Shown here: piece by piece, positions 21,621 through 34,100 of the stretch | Position numbering within the stretch: position 1 is the stretch's first letter | How the letters are laid out: every line of letters begins with the position of its first letter | Source of the DNA: Lingula anatina | Taxonomy: Eukaryota; Brachiopoda; Lingulata; Lingulida; Lingulidae | DNA length: 64,000 nucleotides | NCBI RefSeq assembly: GCF_001039355.2 | Contig: NW_019775598.1 | Span: 6,318 to 70,317 of the forward strand | Reading direction: 5' to 3' | The notes under the pieces: generated by a model | Database searches by the model: none | Seen by the model: the letters and a program-made list of their open reading frames with translations, nothing else | What the model was told of the DNA's origin: nothing | Position numbers and translations under genes: made by a program

Positions 21621-23594
21621 CGGATCAATTTTAATGATGCAATAACAAATTATTTATTTATTCTTTTGTATTTAAGGATATTGCCTCAGAATTCAAAAGC
21701 GTCACTTTACCTTAAAGACGGCGTTTTGCAACAAACAGGTCGTATATATCTGCAAGTGTAAGCCGACCTGTTAGCAAATTCTGTTATTTAGAAATCATTT
21801 GTACACAGGAGTACCTATATGTAAGGGTATCCCTGCTCCACGCCAGACGGCGCTTTTCAAGCTTTAATTGAAAATATTGACATAATGAGTGCAAACATTA
21901 CGGTTATGAGATTTGTGGTTCCATTTGTCGATCAATTTATGTCATTATGTCGTTACCAATGACATGTAACTATTTATTATTCAGATAAGCTGAAAAAAGT
22001 TGCATTTTTGACAACCTGTCAATTATTTGGAATGATCTGAGCTCCTCTAAGGTGGAATGACGATCTAAATTTAACTGAAGACTTAAGTCTGTTGATAACA
22101 GCACTTAATAAGGGACTTCTATAAATAATATTACTAATGGATAACAAGTGTCAAACTGTTAATTTTACTTTGTCTAAAAATGCAACTTGCTTCTTACTTT
22201 TACAGATAAGGCATCTCGCTTTCCGCTGGTCGGAAATATTAATAATGTTTTATTTATTACGACCTGTTTATCACAATTCTAACCGCACAAATGAGGCCCT
22301 CAACGTGATCTGCATCAAACTAAATCAATATTTAAATCACGGTAATTGTCATCATTTCATCAGTTTAAAATATTAGCAACAGTAATGACGCAATTAATAA
22401 AACCTAGCTGTCAACCGTTTATGGCGCTTAATGTGTGCTAGGTTGAGCTGATGACTCATGTTTTAAAGTTAAATTATGGACAGAAGCATATTGTATACCA
22501 AAGAAATATATCAAGTATGTAATACAATAGTGAAACTTGTTAATTTCGTCAGTTTTTTTTTATTTTGCCGTCAAAATGATAAACTGATATGTTCACAGAA
22601 TGAGGAAGCGAGCCTTGTTTTTGCACCTTTCCTCTAATCTGTAATTAAAGAAATGTTCATCAATGTGTGTCTGTGTGTGTGTGTGCGTGCGTGTGTAATT
22701 CATAAATGAACCGTACGCCGTGAAATGCACGTTTTATCGTAAACGCAATAATCTTCTAATTTTATGTACAAACCAACTAATAGACCTTAAAGCTTTGTGT
22801 ATATGCATTATATAAAACACGGCCGTTGGCCCATAGATTATTGAAATCACACAATACAGCTTGAAAGACGAGGGAAAAATGTCCTTTGCAATAGTCCATT
22901 TTATATATATCAACAGCAGTACACACAAAACTGAAATTCAGTTTCACATGCAGCTGTAGGTACCAGTACGTCTTGGCACGTGGTCATTTTGGAGACCTCC
23001 ACAGTGAATACTATCATGGCATTTACACAAATAAAACTGTATGCAACAAAGCGAGGTTGAATGTAATGCTCTTGTATACAGTTCAATTGTATGGCAGTCG
23101 AAACACACTATATTCACATGGCTTTAGCCATTCTGCCGCACTTCTAATTCAAAGTCTTTGGTTATAGAAGTTTTGCTCAGCACATTTAAATGCAGTCTCG
23201 CGATCAATCATTTATTTATGAAATTACCCAAAACAAATGGAAAATATGAATGCAACAGCAAGTTCTGTACCATGATTACCACGTAAGAACTATAGCTAGC
23301 TTTCAAAAAATCCCTTTTAACCCCCTACTGTAGATTCGTGCATTGACATGTTGTTCCTATGCTCCAACTAAGCTGAGTATTTGTCCATCTCCTCTTTTTG
23401 CATCAGTGAGAAGAGCTGAAAAATGAAAATATAAACTGCATTATGTACAAAATAGGCCCTCAGATATCTCTCGTATCAAGTGCTTTGTTCAATCTAATGG
23501 AATATTCACGAACGCGACATCTTTTAACTGTCAAGGGACAAATCGATGCATTTTAATTAAAATTAATTTAACTTTAAATTTCAGGACACACAAC

Positions 23595-23597
<3 letters not shown>

Positions 23598-23648
<51 letters not shown>
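23598..23648. repeat. CA dinucleotide microsatellite
   Basis: Pure CA run, allelic or paralogous to the shorter run at 20018-20052. Confidence 0.95.
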
Positions 23649-23651
<3 letters not shown>

Positions 23652-24187
23652 GCCCCATGGACAGAGCTAACCACTCTCGTTGATGGAAAAAGTGGCTGCA
23701 ACTTACCACGAATTTCCTCTTCCTTGTACCATGTTTTTTCCATCAAGAGTGCGCTACAATAATACAAAGACTGTGATTACAACCCGTGTCAATATTTCTG
23801 CTAGGTGCCCAATAATCTATGTTATAAAATACATATTTTTCTACGTAGTACCCACTGTAAGGAAAACATATCAGGAACTTACAGAAAAGAAAAAAAGACA
23901 GATATTCCATTTTATAACACCGCATAGTATTTGTTTTGAAGTAGCACATTCATATTGCCTTTCTCAAAGGTTTTAAACGGTTTTTAAATGCTGACACTGA
24001 ATAAACAACATGCGAACAAAATGGCGGTTCTGCTGAATGGTGTTTTATATAAGCACTATGGCTACATGCAATATCGAACATATTGATTCCTAAGCAATTT
24101 TAAAATATTTCAGCATGTTTTTCATTTAATATGCAATAAAAACGTGCAATGCATTCAATATGTGAATAACAACGGACACTGTAAGCA

Positions 24188-24258
24188 GTTGCAGAGGATA
24201 TACGTTCGGAGTTTTGGCACCAGGAGCACAGTCCCCGTACCAATTGGTCATGGCCTGT
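24188..24258 (-). CDS. Possible further 3' exon of the active-zone scaffold (uncertain)
   Basis: On the minus strand, TTTTTTCTACAG precedes GCCATGACCAATTGG. Joined to the phase-1 end of the exon at 24996, the frame is open across this stretch (HDQLVRGLCSWCQNSE). The open frame runs on into the duplicated block. There is no domain or homology to support it, so this may be chance. Confidence 0.2.
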
Positions 24259-24995
24259 AGAAAAAAGTCGGTACTAAAGAATATTCTAATATAGCAGTTA
24301 TAATACTGATGTCTGCCTACAGATACATGTGATTGACTAAGGTATTTGCGAGATGTTTTCAGTACTACACTGAAAAAGACAACTACCGGGGTACTCTGGG
24401 TTCGAACAAAACATTGACGCACATTATGAATGTGGCATGACAAGAAAAACAGCGAGATAGCGGGGTTTTATTTGCAATAGCGACTACGGAATCTACATGC
24501 GCATGCTATTTGCAAGATGGCGTGTTTAAACAGAAACATAAAAAATATGGTCGTGCAGAGTAGTTAGATAACAGCGCATAGAAATGTTGACCAACAAAGC
24601 AGTTACCACATCAGAAGGGTCAGGGAATCATGACTGATGAAACTGCACAGAAGCAGCGGGCATGTACAGACCTTACATTAGACTCTGAAGAATTCTATCA
24701 GGGTCAGCTTTCTAGACTACAAGATTTTTGCTTCTCAGTCGTCCGTACATTAAAGATTCACACCCAAGGCGTAAAGGTTTAATGCTCTATTTTATGTAGC
24801 AAACAAATATGATATCGACATATTCACAGCATGCGGTGTTGACAGGTAGCATCCTCTGTTGGCGACCACATAGCTCTCACACCTTATATTTGGCAACAAC
24901 AGGCAAAGCAGCAAAAGGGCAAAAGAGCACATCGCAGAAGCACATGTATATTTGAGAAAAGAATACGACAATAATATACACAATATCGAGTGTAC

Positions 24996-25118
24996 CATAG
25001 TGCGTTTTGTCCGACATCGGTGAGTCTAGATCAGGAGGGTGAACTTTAGTATGGGGTATCGGAGACGACCGGGTGGAAGAGGGGGGTGGCGCCTCGAACC
25101 GCAGAAAGCGTGCCTCGC
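24996..25118 (-). CDS. Scaffold exon: proline-rich segment after C2A (last well-phased exon)
   Basis: Acceptor TTCCTATAG gives phase 1, matching the previous exon. It encodes 40 residues including [16 protein letters not shown]. The donor G|GTACAC is weak. Reading through would add about 40 hydrophobic residues and stop at about 24877, so this could instead be the terminal exon. Confidence 0.5.
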
Positions 25119-28100
25119 CTATAGGAACGTGTGAAAATATCAAAGGAAACGTTACTGATTGATATTCGCTTTTCGAGTTGGAAATGTTGGCTTTGTTCAG
25201 ACTGTGGTGTGTAAAGTTTGGAAAGTATGCATATAGCGTGTGTATGCAAGTTTTGTCGATGAACATTACAGTGTAGCCCCGATTCTGAAAATATGAATAC
25301 TTGTCAAATGTGCAACTGTCATGCTCTCTGGGAATGGCACTTCGCAATAGGTTTGTGTTTGCGCATTTCAAGATAGCGCAGCTGAATGCTTATTACTGGT
25401 AGAGTTTTGGTATCTGATATTATTAGATGTTTCCAAGTAATGCATGCACGCGACGCAGTCTAATTGATGTTTTAAAAAATTCAAGTATCAAATACTGTGC
25501 CAAATATATGGTACACGTGACGGATACAATAGAGAATGGATGCATACGAATGTATATTACCTTTTTTTACAATGTAGCGAATTTTGAGTCCTTTCGACTA
25601 CAAGCGCAGCAGGAGAGAGAAAAGACGAGGCGTTTGTGACGGGCCTTCTTTGGCGCTGTACAAAAGGTAAAGTGACCTTAAACTATAAGATGGGCCACTT
25701 TATTCAGGGTGCAAAGGCAGTTTAAAAAGTGACCCAACACACATCGCAGTTACACAGAAAGAATATTTATCTACAGACAAACAATCAGACCGAGGTATTT
25801 TTATGATGTTTTTTAACAGTGACGTCAAGCAGTAATGTGTATAACTCAGTGATTTTGGTGACAATGCATACTGATTGAATTCACGTCAGAAAACCTTTTG
25901 GTCCATAAAGTCATAAGAATGGACGTATATATCGATATAAGCAGGTTCGCCACATTCTTCGCGCCATTTCTCTAACTCCGAAGTAGTGACTATATAACGC
26001 GCTGATTTGCAACGAAACAAAGCTGTAAACTGTTTCACATGTTAAGATACTAAAATGTTTTACCTTCATAGTCATCGTCATCTTCCTCTAACGAGCCGGC
26101 TCTTCTAGCCATTCTCATCCGGTCGTTCCTACGAGATGGAGGCTGGAAAACAACGTGCTTAGCTGACTAGGGTGACAACAATACTAAAACACGTGTTATT
26201 TAAAGTACCTGGTAAGCCGCCTAAAACGTTTTACAGTAACAATAAGAGGTCGCTTACAGCATTTATACGTAGAAGAACGCCGAAAAAGTATTTGCTAGAT
26301 TAGCAAGAAATACGGGGCACCGTTACGGACAATACATAATCAGCATTTAACTTTTTCTCCCTACAATCACAGTTAGTGACATTTGTTATTTTTCATTTAG
26401 AGTAACCCTCAATAACTTATAGGCCTATATGTATACATTTAAAACTCCCTATGCAATAAGTCTGACGATTTTCTTATTATGATTTTCTTCAACATACGGA
26501 CTATTTAACCCTTACCTGACTCGCAGATCTAGGCATTACATTGTCACCTTTAGGCTGTTCTGGTCGCGGCCGTGATCTTGACCTCACTCTCTCGTTTTGA
26601 TGTTTTAAATCTCGCGAGGTTGGTAACGAGCTGTGAGATTCCATGTGAGGATGAAGAGTGTACCAGTGTGGTTTGTTGTCAAGGTAACGTTCATCTGAGG
26701 ATGACACAATACAAAATAGAGTAAACTGTTTTGAATTTAAATTTGGTCCAAGCCGAAAAGTTTTTACATTGATGTTGTTACTTGGGCTAGTGTTATTAAT
26801 ATTATTTGCACATTATAATATTTTAAGGCAAAGGAAACTTTATCACCAAGGTATAGAGTATGTCAAACTATTTCTAAGCTTTAGTCCAGAGATAATGTCA
26901 CTAAAAAAACTTGTTATACTCACTAGAAAGTCTTAAAAGCACCTCTCCCAAGAAGTCATTAGGCTTAAACCTGTCGTAGTCCCAGACGGTAATTTCCAGC
27001 GTCCTCTGCGGTAGTTCTTCCCTCGGGAGATGAAAGAAGACGAAACTCTGGTGCCATTGTGGATTCAGCGTTTTCCGGACATAATCCGTCCTCCGTTTGT
27101 TCTCTGAACTGTAAGAGAGAGAACGGATGTCTTAAAATTATCGAGTCTGTACGTCTGAGAGTGTATGCAGTTCCAGAATTTCGAGAATGTATATAAATCA
27201 AATGGCGGCATTTTCGGACTTATTCTTAACGACAAACCAGTTTCTGTCTCCACTTGAGACCTTTCAATACCTCCGTAGACGACGACCTAAATGGTTGTTT
27301 GCATGTACCTCATTGACTTTGAACATTCACTCATAGGACCTGTTCACAACCAAGTTGATCCGTAAACAAACTGAGCCGCGGGTCAAATATGGCTCTTACT
27401 TGAAAGCATGCTGCATAATCCCCTAATATATTCCCCATCCAACACCTGCCGTCCATGCAGTTGCAGGGCATTACATCTCCCTGTAGGAGATTATGAGGCA
27501 TTATTTCAAATGGGTCGATCCATATTTGATCCGCTGCTCAGTTTGTTCCCGGATCAACTCGGTTGTGAAAAGAGTCATATTCAGCACCGATGTTACTCAC
27601 TTTCTGTCCGGTAACAAATACACCTTGACGAAAGGATCCGAGCAGCCGGTCAGTCTGTCTTTTGGCAGAAGGTTCCTAGCCTGAATGATATGGACGTTAA
27701 GAGATTGGTCACGGTTGTCGTAACTGAGCTGCAGCTGCAGATCCCCCAAGTACCGCTTTTCTCCGCTGTTGCCGCCCCGTTGCTTCTGGAAAGGAACCGC
27801 CATTTCATTGCAAAAGACAGAATGTCGGCTTCTATTTTTTTCTTGTTTAGTTCATTTTTACTGCATTTGTCTAGGAATTTTGCCTGTTGTTGGGATGGTT
27901 AACTGCTGAATTTTTGGTGTAAACACAGATATATAAATATATTTGCGATCAAAAACTTTAAAAACGCAATGGTTTGAAATTGTTTGGGGAACAAAAAGTG
28001 ATTCTTACCATCGTTACAAATGCATAAAATGCCAGGGGAGCATTAAACCCAGAAGCCGTATTTTTTGAATATATAGTAAACATACACTGAAGGTTTTGTA

Positions 28101-31100
28101 ACGGGCACATAAATATGGTGATAGGGGTGTTGTAAATTTGGGGTTTTCGCAAAGTGTTAGGGAAAGTTGGGGGGGGGGGAGGGGGGGGACGAACTAAATG
28201 GATTGTGTATCAGCTATAAAATAAGGAAAACATATCAACTATCTGGAAATGGCAAAGTCAAGCTCCAAGCAAAAGCACAAGACCCTACATTCGTTTCAAA
28301 CACAAATTTTTCATTATCAAACTGAGAGAAAATGCTTTTTCTTTTCTATTTTTTGCGCATTTCACCGCATCTTATTTCCGTACCAACAAAACAGCGTTTC
28401 TATACCCATTTAAGTTGAGAAGATCTCGTAATAAAGCCATCAATATATGAAGCAGGGGGAAGCTGCACTCAAAGCGAGGCTTTTGCGGGGAGGTTGACCA
28501 ACCCTGCCACACAGAATGGAAGCAAACAGAGAAGAGGGAGGTAAAAGAGATTAGAAAACGTACCCAGAAGATGTAACGGAAGATAGGTGGCAGCAGGAGC
28601 ATTGTGCACAAGGGCGTGCAGAAGTACCAACCGCCTGAAACGAAGGTGAAAGCAAACCTAATACACACGCCACACAAATAAAATACTGTTTTCACTTCCC
28701 AAACCGAAATTTTCTTTTCTTCTACGTCAACATAACATTTTCCCGCGCACATACAGTATATTAAAGTTTACACAGTGGGATCCCGTGCTATAGCCGTGGG
28801 GTTCAAAATACTTATAGCTCACTTTTCTGTCTAAAATTATATCCCTCTTCTGATATCACAAGGGCTAGATTCAGAGGAGAATTTACACTGAATCCGTTAA
28901 GATTTCACTTTTTTTACATATTTTGTATCGTAATTCAGAATTTGTAGGCTACAAGGTGCTATCTTACCACAGATGAAGGAAAAGAAAAAGTGTTGGCCTA
29001 GGAAATTAGTAACGCAGAAGCTTTAATGAAAAAAATCTCTGCTCGGAAAGTGAGAGTTAATATAAAGAAGTTAATCAAAAGTGCAAAGAAAATGTGCTAC
29101 GTGACACATTTGTGTTGAAACCCCCAGCAGGCAACGCGTTACAAGTTGCATTACAAACAACCAGCCGAGGGATGGCGGTGAGTAATACTTGGTGACGCCA
29201 AGCGTACGCTAAGATAGCGAAATCGCCACCTCGTTTTTCATGAAACATTTCACTGCCTCAAGCGTGCATATGGTTACAGAGAAAAACCCGGCAAAATGAC
29301 GGCCGATCAATTGGTACATGAGAAAGGACTTAGGGAAAGTGTTCACACCCTTGTACAAATGTACGGCAGACGAGAATAGCGGCCCCGGGGCTAAAATGTT
29401 TTACTGTTACATAAGCAAAGTAAGCATTATCTCTTAAAATGGCTACCGAGCACTGGAATCGCGACAGATGCTTAGACAAAAGCGCCATTTATCGCTAGCA
29501 TTTAATCACCCAGTGGTAGAATGAGATGTAAATAAGCTTACTGACAACGGAAAATGACCTATATTATCCTTCGCGATTACATGAGGGATGCAACATTACA
29601 AAATGCCTAAAGTGGTTATTGATTAGATGTGTCATTGGCTCTATTCCCATAGATTTTAGATCGATCTATCCCCGCGGGGAGTCTCACTAGATTACTTTCA
29701 GATAATCCGACTTAAATGTCCGTCCCGCCTACTACAAGCTGTACGGAGGTAATTAACTTTCGTGTCCGCCCGGCTGACAGCTATTTAGCGTGAACCCCCA
29801 GGGAGTTAGGTCGATCTAAAGTAGGTCCATCTAATCTATGGAAATGGGGCCATTGTCTGCTCAACCTGTTCTTCTATTACGGCCTTCATACGGAGTGTGC
29901 AGAAGTGTGTGACAGAGGAAAAAAAGGACGATGTCCTACACCATTTTTTGTTTAAAAAATAATACCAAATGTATTTAGGGGCATGAATAATTTCCGGAAT
30001 ACCTACCAAGGTCAAAACCTTTTATTATAAATTAACATCACCATTTACGCCCAGTTTGGTCATTATTTATAACAAAGATAAAAAACAGCGTATTATGACG
30101 TTTGACCTCGCGATATCTATTGGTTAAAGTGGACTCTGGTTGGTTAAAGAGCCCAGAAAGTACATGTATTACCAGCGACTATGTAATGACCACTGGAGGG
30201 ACCATATGTACCTTTGGTTGTTTCGAAGTCTCCGGCACGTCTGACAGCGGTGAAGGCGTGGAAGCGCTGGGGGTCAGGAAAACCTCGGGGTGGGAGGACG
30301 ACGGGGAGACGGCCGGGGAGGAGGTCCTCTCTTTTGCACCCTCCAAGTGGGCCGCCAGAGTCTTTGGGTCCACGCCGCGTTTCGGTGGAGGGTCTTTGTG
30401 CATAACGACGTAGTTGTCTGGAAATAATAATGCGTGTAATTTCGAATGGAGAGAAACTGTAGGGAAATGTGTAATTGTAAGAAGCAGTTCAGTCCATTAT
30501 GAAGAAAAATATATCACATTTTAAAAATTAAAATGCCTTTTATAGTATGCCAATTATGTACATAATTCTTGGTTTCACATTTTATCGCAATCGAAAGTCT
30601 AAAGTCGAAATAAAGCAAAGCATCTTGCAGCTACTATATGCATATCTCTAACAATGTAAAGAACAAACTGAGTCACTGAGGTTTTGAAAAGACCACCTGT
30701 ATCATGGTGAGATGTACGTACCCAGGTTATCCAAGTCGTCCGCACTGACAAACTCGAGATTGTCGTAGGAAGACTGGCTGCTGGAGATAGTGCCTGATTT
30801 CTCCGGGCTTAGGAGATTGCTCCCACTACGCAACATATGCAAAGGATAAAAAAAAAAAGGAAAATTCAAGAACTTAAAAAATCGATAGGCTATGTTTTAC
30901 ACTGTGCTTGTGAAACAAATGCCACGGAGAGTTACATATATTCTGTAGTCTTTGGAGCTGTTACTTTAGAGAGTCTAAAATATGATTTTAATTTCCCACA
31001 TTTTCTTATAAAAAGTAACTTAACTGCAAATTAAATTTACTTAAAATTTAGTACACAGATCCATATGTTTGAATTTGAAGACATTTCCTCAGTTATACGA

Positions 31101-34100
31101 TTTTGATAAATTCCTACATTTTGTCCCGATGCATCTCAATACAAACTACCGGGGTATTACATGTAACGTGAAAGAATGAGAAATGTAGAAAATGTTTAGT
31201 AATGAAATGATTGATAGTATTTTAAGTCAACCAGTGTCTGCTTTTCTTCCGTTCTGTAGGTGCTAGTACATAGCAGCTAGACAGCCATAGTAAGACATAC
31301 CGCAGACACTGATCGTGTTGAACGTGGTCGTTTGTCTTATGCAGCATGGATAGTGTTACGGTCACATATATGGGCTGGTGGTTTTTTCCAAGAGAAAAAG
31401 CGCGTAAAGTGCAGAAATTCTAAGTTGGCTCGTTTTTAAATAGACAAAAGAAGAATGTCTAAAATATTAAAAAGGAGATGGTTCCTTTACTGTATTTCAT
31501 TAGATAAATTGGCAAAGAAAATGCGTGTCTGTTAAGAGAAAGAGAGAGATGTTTATAATGTTTATACTCACACTTTCACCACGATATCTATCTCTCCATT
31601 TGGAATTGACACTACTTTCTGGACCTCTTCGTACGTTTTACCAGTGAGAGGGATTCCGTTCCACTCCAGTATGTGATCACCTATTTAACAGGTAACGATA
31701 TTAGAGTGATCAGTTTAATCACTATCAAGCAGCTTCAGTCACTAGATAATTTGATTGCTTACACTGATGACTCGCTGATAACTGCATATGAGTTTTGCAT
31801 TATAATTTATTGGTAAAGAAGCATAAAAAAACGCAATACATATTGTTAAAAGATGTTTACTTTCCAGTCTTTTAAACGCTCTGAAAACCCCGTTTACTTT
31901 GTGCAATGAAGCAGCACAGTCAGGTCAATTCTGTTATTGACTTTAGGGTTTGCTTTTACTCAATATTTCATCACCACCAAAACGACACTTAAGGTTAAAT
32001 CGACACATCGATTTGGCTTCGGCTTACAGCCAATGCAGAGTATTCCCTGGTTCATCCAACAATTGCAACATTGCGCAATATACAAGTCCTAGCATACATG
32101 CACATTTCACCTAATTTAAAGGTTGCCCTTACTGTTGTAACAAAACCGCATCCGATCTTGCGCACTATGCAGTTTGTTACATTCTCATTATCAGCTTGTT
32201 TTAGAGGGGCTTTGTTTGCAGCTTTGACAAACACGCGTTCCCCTTTCTGAAGATATTTCATTACCTTCTTGTAATTCTCCATGTAGCTGATGGGCGACAC
32301 CGCCGGGGTAAATTTTGGCAACGTAAGCGCCAACTTCGTTAGTCCCAGGGATGAATTTACCACCAACGATCTTCAAGCCAACACTGTTACCTAAAAAATC
32401 CATGAAATCCCGTTATTAAGTTGACCAAGGCAAAGAGTTCAATAATAGGTATATTTAATAAGGGATAAAGGTCTAATTTAAAGTCAAGTAACAGAACTAA
32501 CTGCAAAATATAATTAGGAAAATGTAATCTCTATGTTCTATTAAAATATCTATGCCATGATTTATTCGCTTCTCTAGCCCAGGACTCATTGAGCACCGTA
32601 ACTTGTTCCCGGCAGAGCTTATTTACTGATATTTTAAAGCCTGTAAAAGACCCAAAACCTTTAAGACTGGGAAATAAAATCAAACGCTTACTTATATCAT
32701 ATTTAAAGCATTATTATGCAAGACATTTTTATAAGGGGATAGAAGTGTTTATGGCTGTGCAATGTGCATAATCAAAAAAACAATACCCCACATCTAATAA
32801 GCATAAATATGTTTACACGCCAAATCCTCATTATTAAGTTTCCGCCCTATACACTGTATCTATGTCTACATGGCACGCACTTTAACAAGTTCCACGCTTC
32901 GGAAACATATTCTTTCATGTCCTCAAATAACCAGGCCCGGTTCTTTATCGACCAGCTTTCAATTTGCTGCTTTCTTTTGTTATTTTATAATCAAATAGAT
33001 TTCGATGTAAGAAAACTTGATAACTGATGCGAAGGAATTCCTCAAAAAAGTATACAGTACTGTCTCAACTGGTTGAAAAATTAGATCAGTAGTAAGTGCC
33101 TAACAAGTGTTTTTTTGTCATTTATCAAAATATATACATAAACTGATATTATAGTAATTGCCTGAAAATTTCCCAAACACACATTCTGATTTAAAACCAA
33201 CAAATAGAGTTTAAAAAACATTCCATCACAAAAAGAGAAATGCACTGGTGTAAATCAAAATACGAAGACAGTCGGAACAAAATATCAAAATGTTAGATTT
33301 TCTTTATGAAATGACTACATTGACGTAAGTTCAGTAAGTTTTAATATAGAGTGTAATACAAATGGCACAACTTTTAAATGATATAAAGGATCAAACAGTA
33401 AGGCTAATAAAGCAAAGAAAAAATTGTACAATTATTCAAGCTCTAATAAAAAACTAATAATAACAATAATAATAAATTACTGTATAGAGACAATAATAGA
33501 GTTAAACGTAAAAAAATGTGAAACATTATCACGTGACTTGCCGGGGTTCTTCTTGTCCAAGGAAAACCAGTGCAACCCACCTCTGTAAGAACGGTCTTTG
33601 GGGTCACGGGTTAGGAGGATGCGCTTAGTAGGGAACGGGTATCTCTTCTCCTCCAGAGGAGGAGGCTGAAAAATTACAAGAAATAAACTCAGTGGCAATC
33701 GCCTTTACCATGTATGCAGACAAGAATTGTTTCATTTTATCTCAATGGCGTGCTGGAATATTTTTCTGTGATTTGTTGTTTTGCGTGATAACAAGCACGT
33801 GTGCAAGGTTAAGGTTATGAAAATCAGAACACCATTACAGATTGATTTTCTTTTTTTCTCTTTTTTTCTTTCTTTTTCTTTTTTTTTTTGAGATGTTGAG
33901 AGAACAAGTCTGAGGATATAAAATATACCGAATCACCCCTGATGACACACGACGCACGTGGATAAAAGACGGTAGAAGAACCCGTGCAAATATTCTGTAA
34001 GACAGGTCGAGTAGGGTGCCCTTGTAATATAAAATAATTAGAACCTTAACTTGGTTGTGTAACTGACCCATTTCCACTTTTCACATCGACCAAAACCGCA

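Larger units (their letters stand above)
20608..24187. repeat. 3.6-kb duplicated block, copy 2
   Basis: Second copy of 17047-20594. Its right edge is at 24187 (GTAAGCA), after which unique DNA starts with GTTGCAGAGG. The CA microsatellite is longer here (23598-23648) and the TG tract shorter (about 22668-22694). One insertion near 22078-22110 has no match in copy 1. Confidence 0.9.

Noticed and set aside
24877-24995. Read-through of the last well-phased scaffold exon to a stop at 24877
   Set aside because: The extra residues are strongly hydrophobic and unlike the rest of the linker. Kept only as an alternative 3' end because the donor at 24995 is weak.
28372-28752. 126-codon minus-strand frame inside a scaffold intron, with an acceptor-like TTCGTTTCAG and a donor-like G|GTACGT
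   Set aside because: The exon those sites would define is 71 bases, which breaks the phase-0 junction between 30212 and 27785. The translation is hydrophobic and unlike any family I know.
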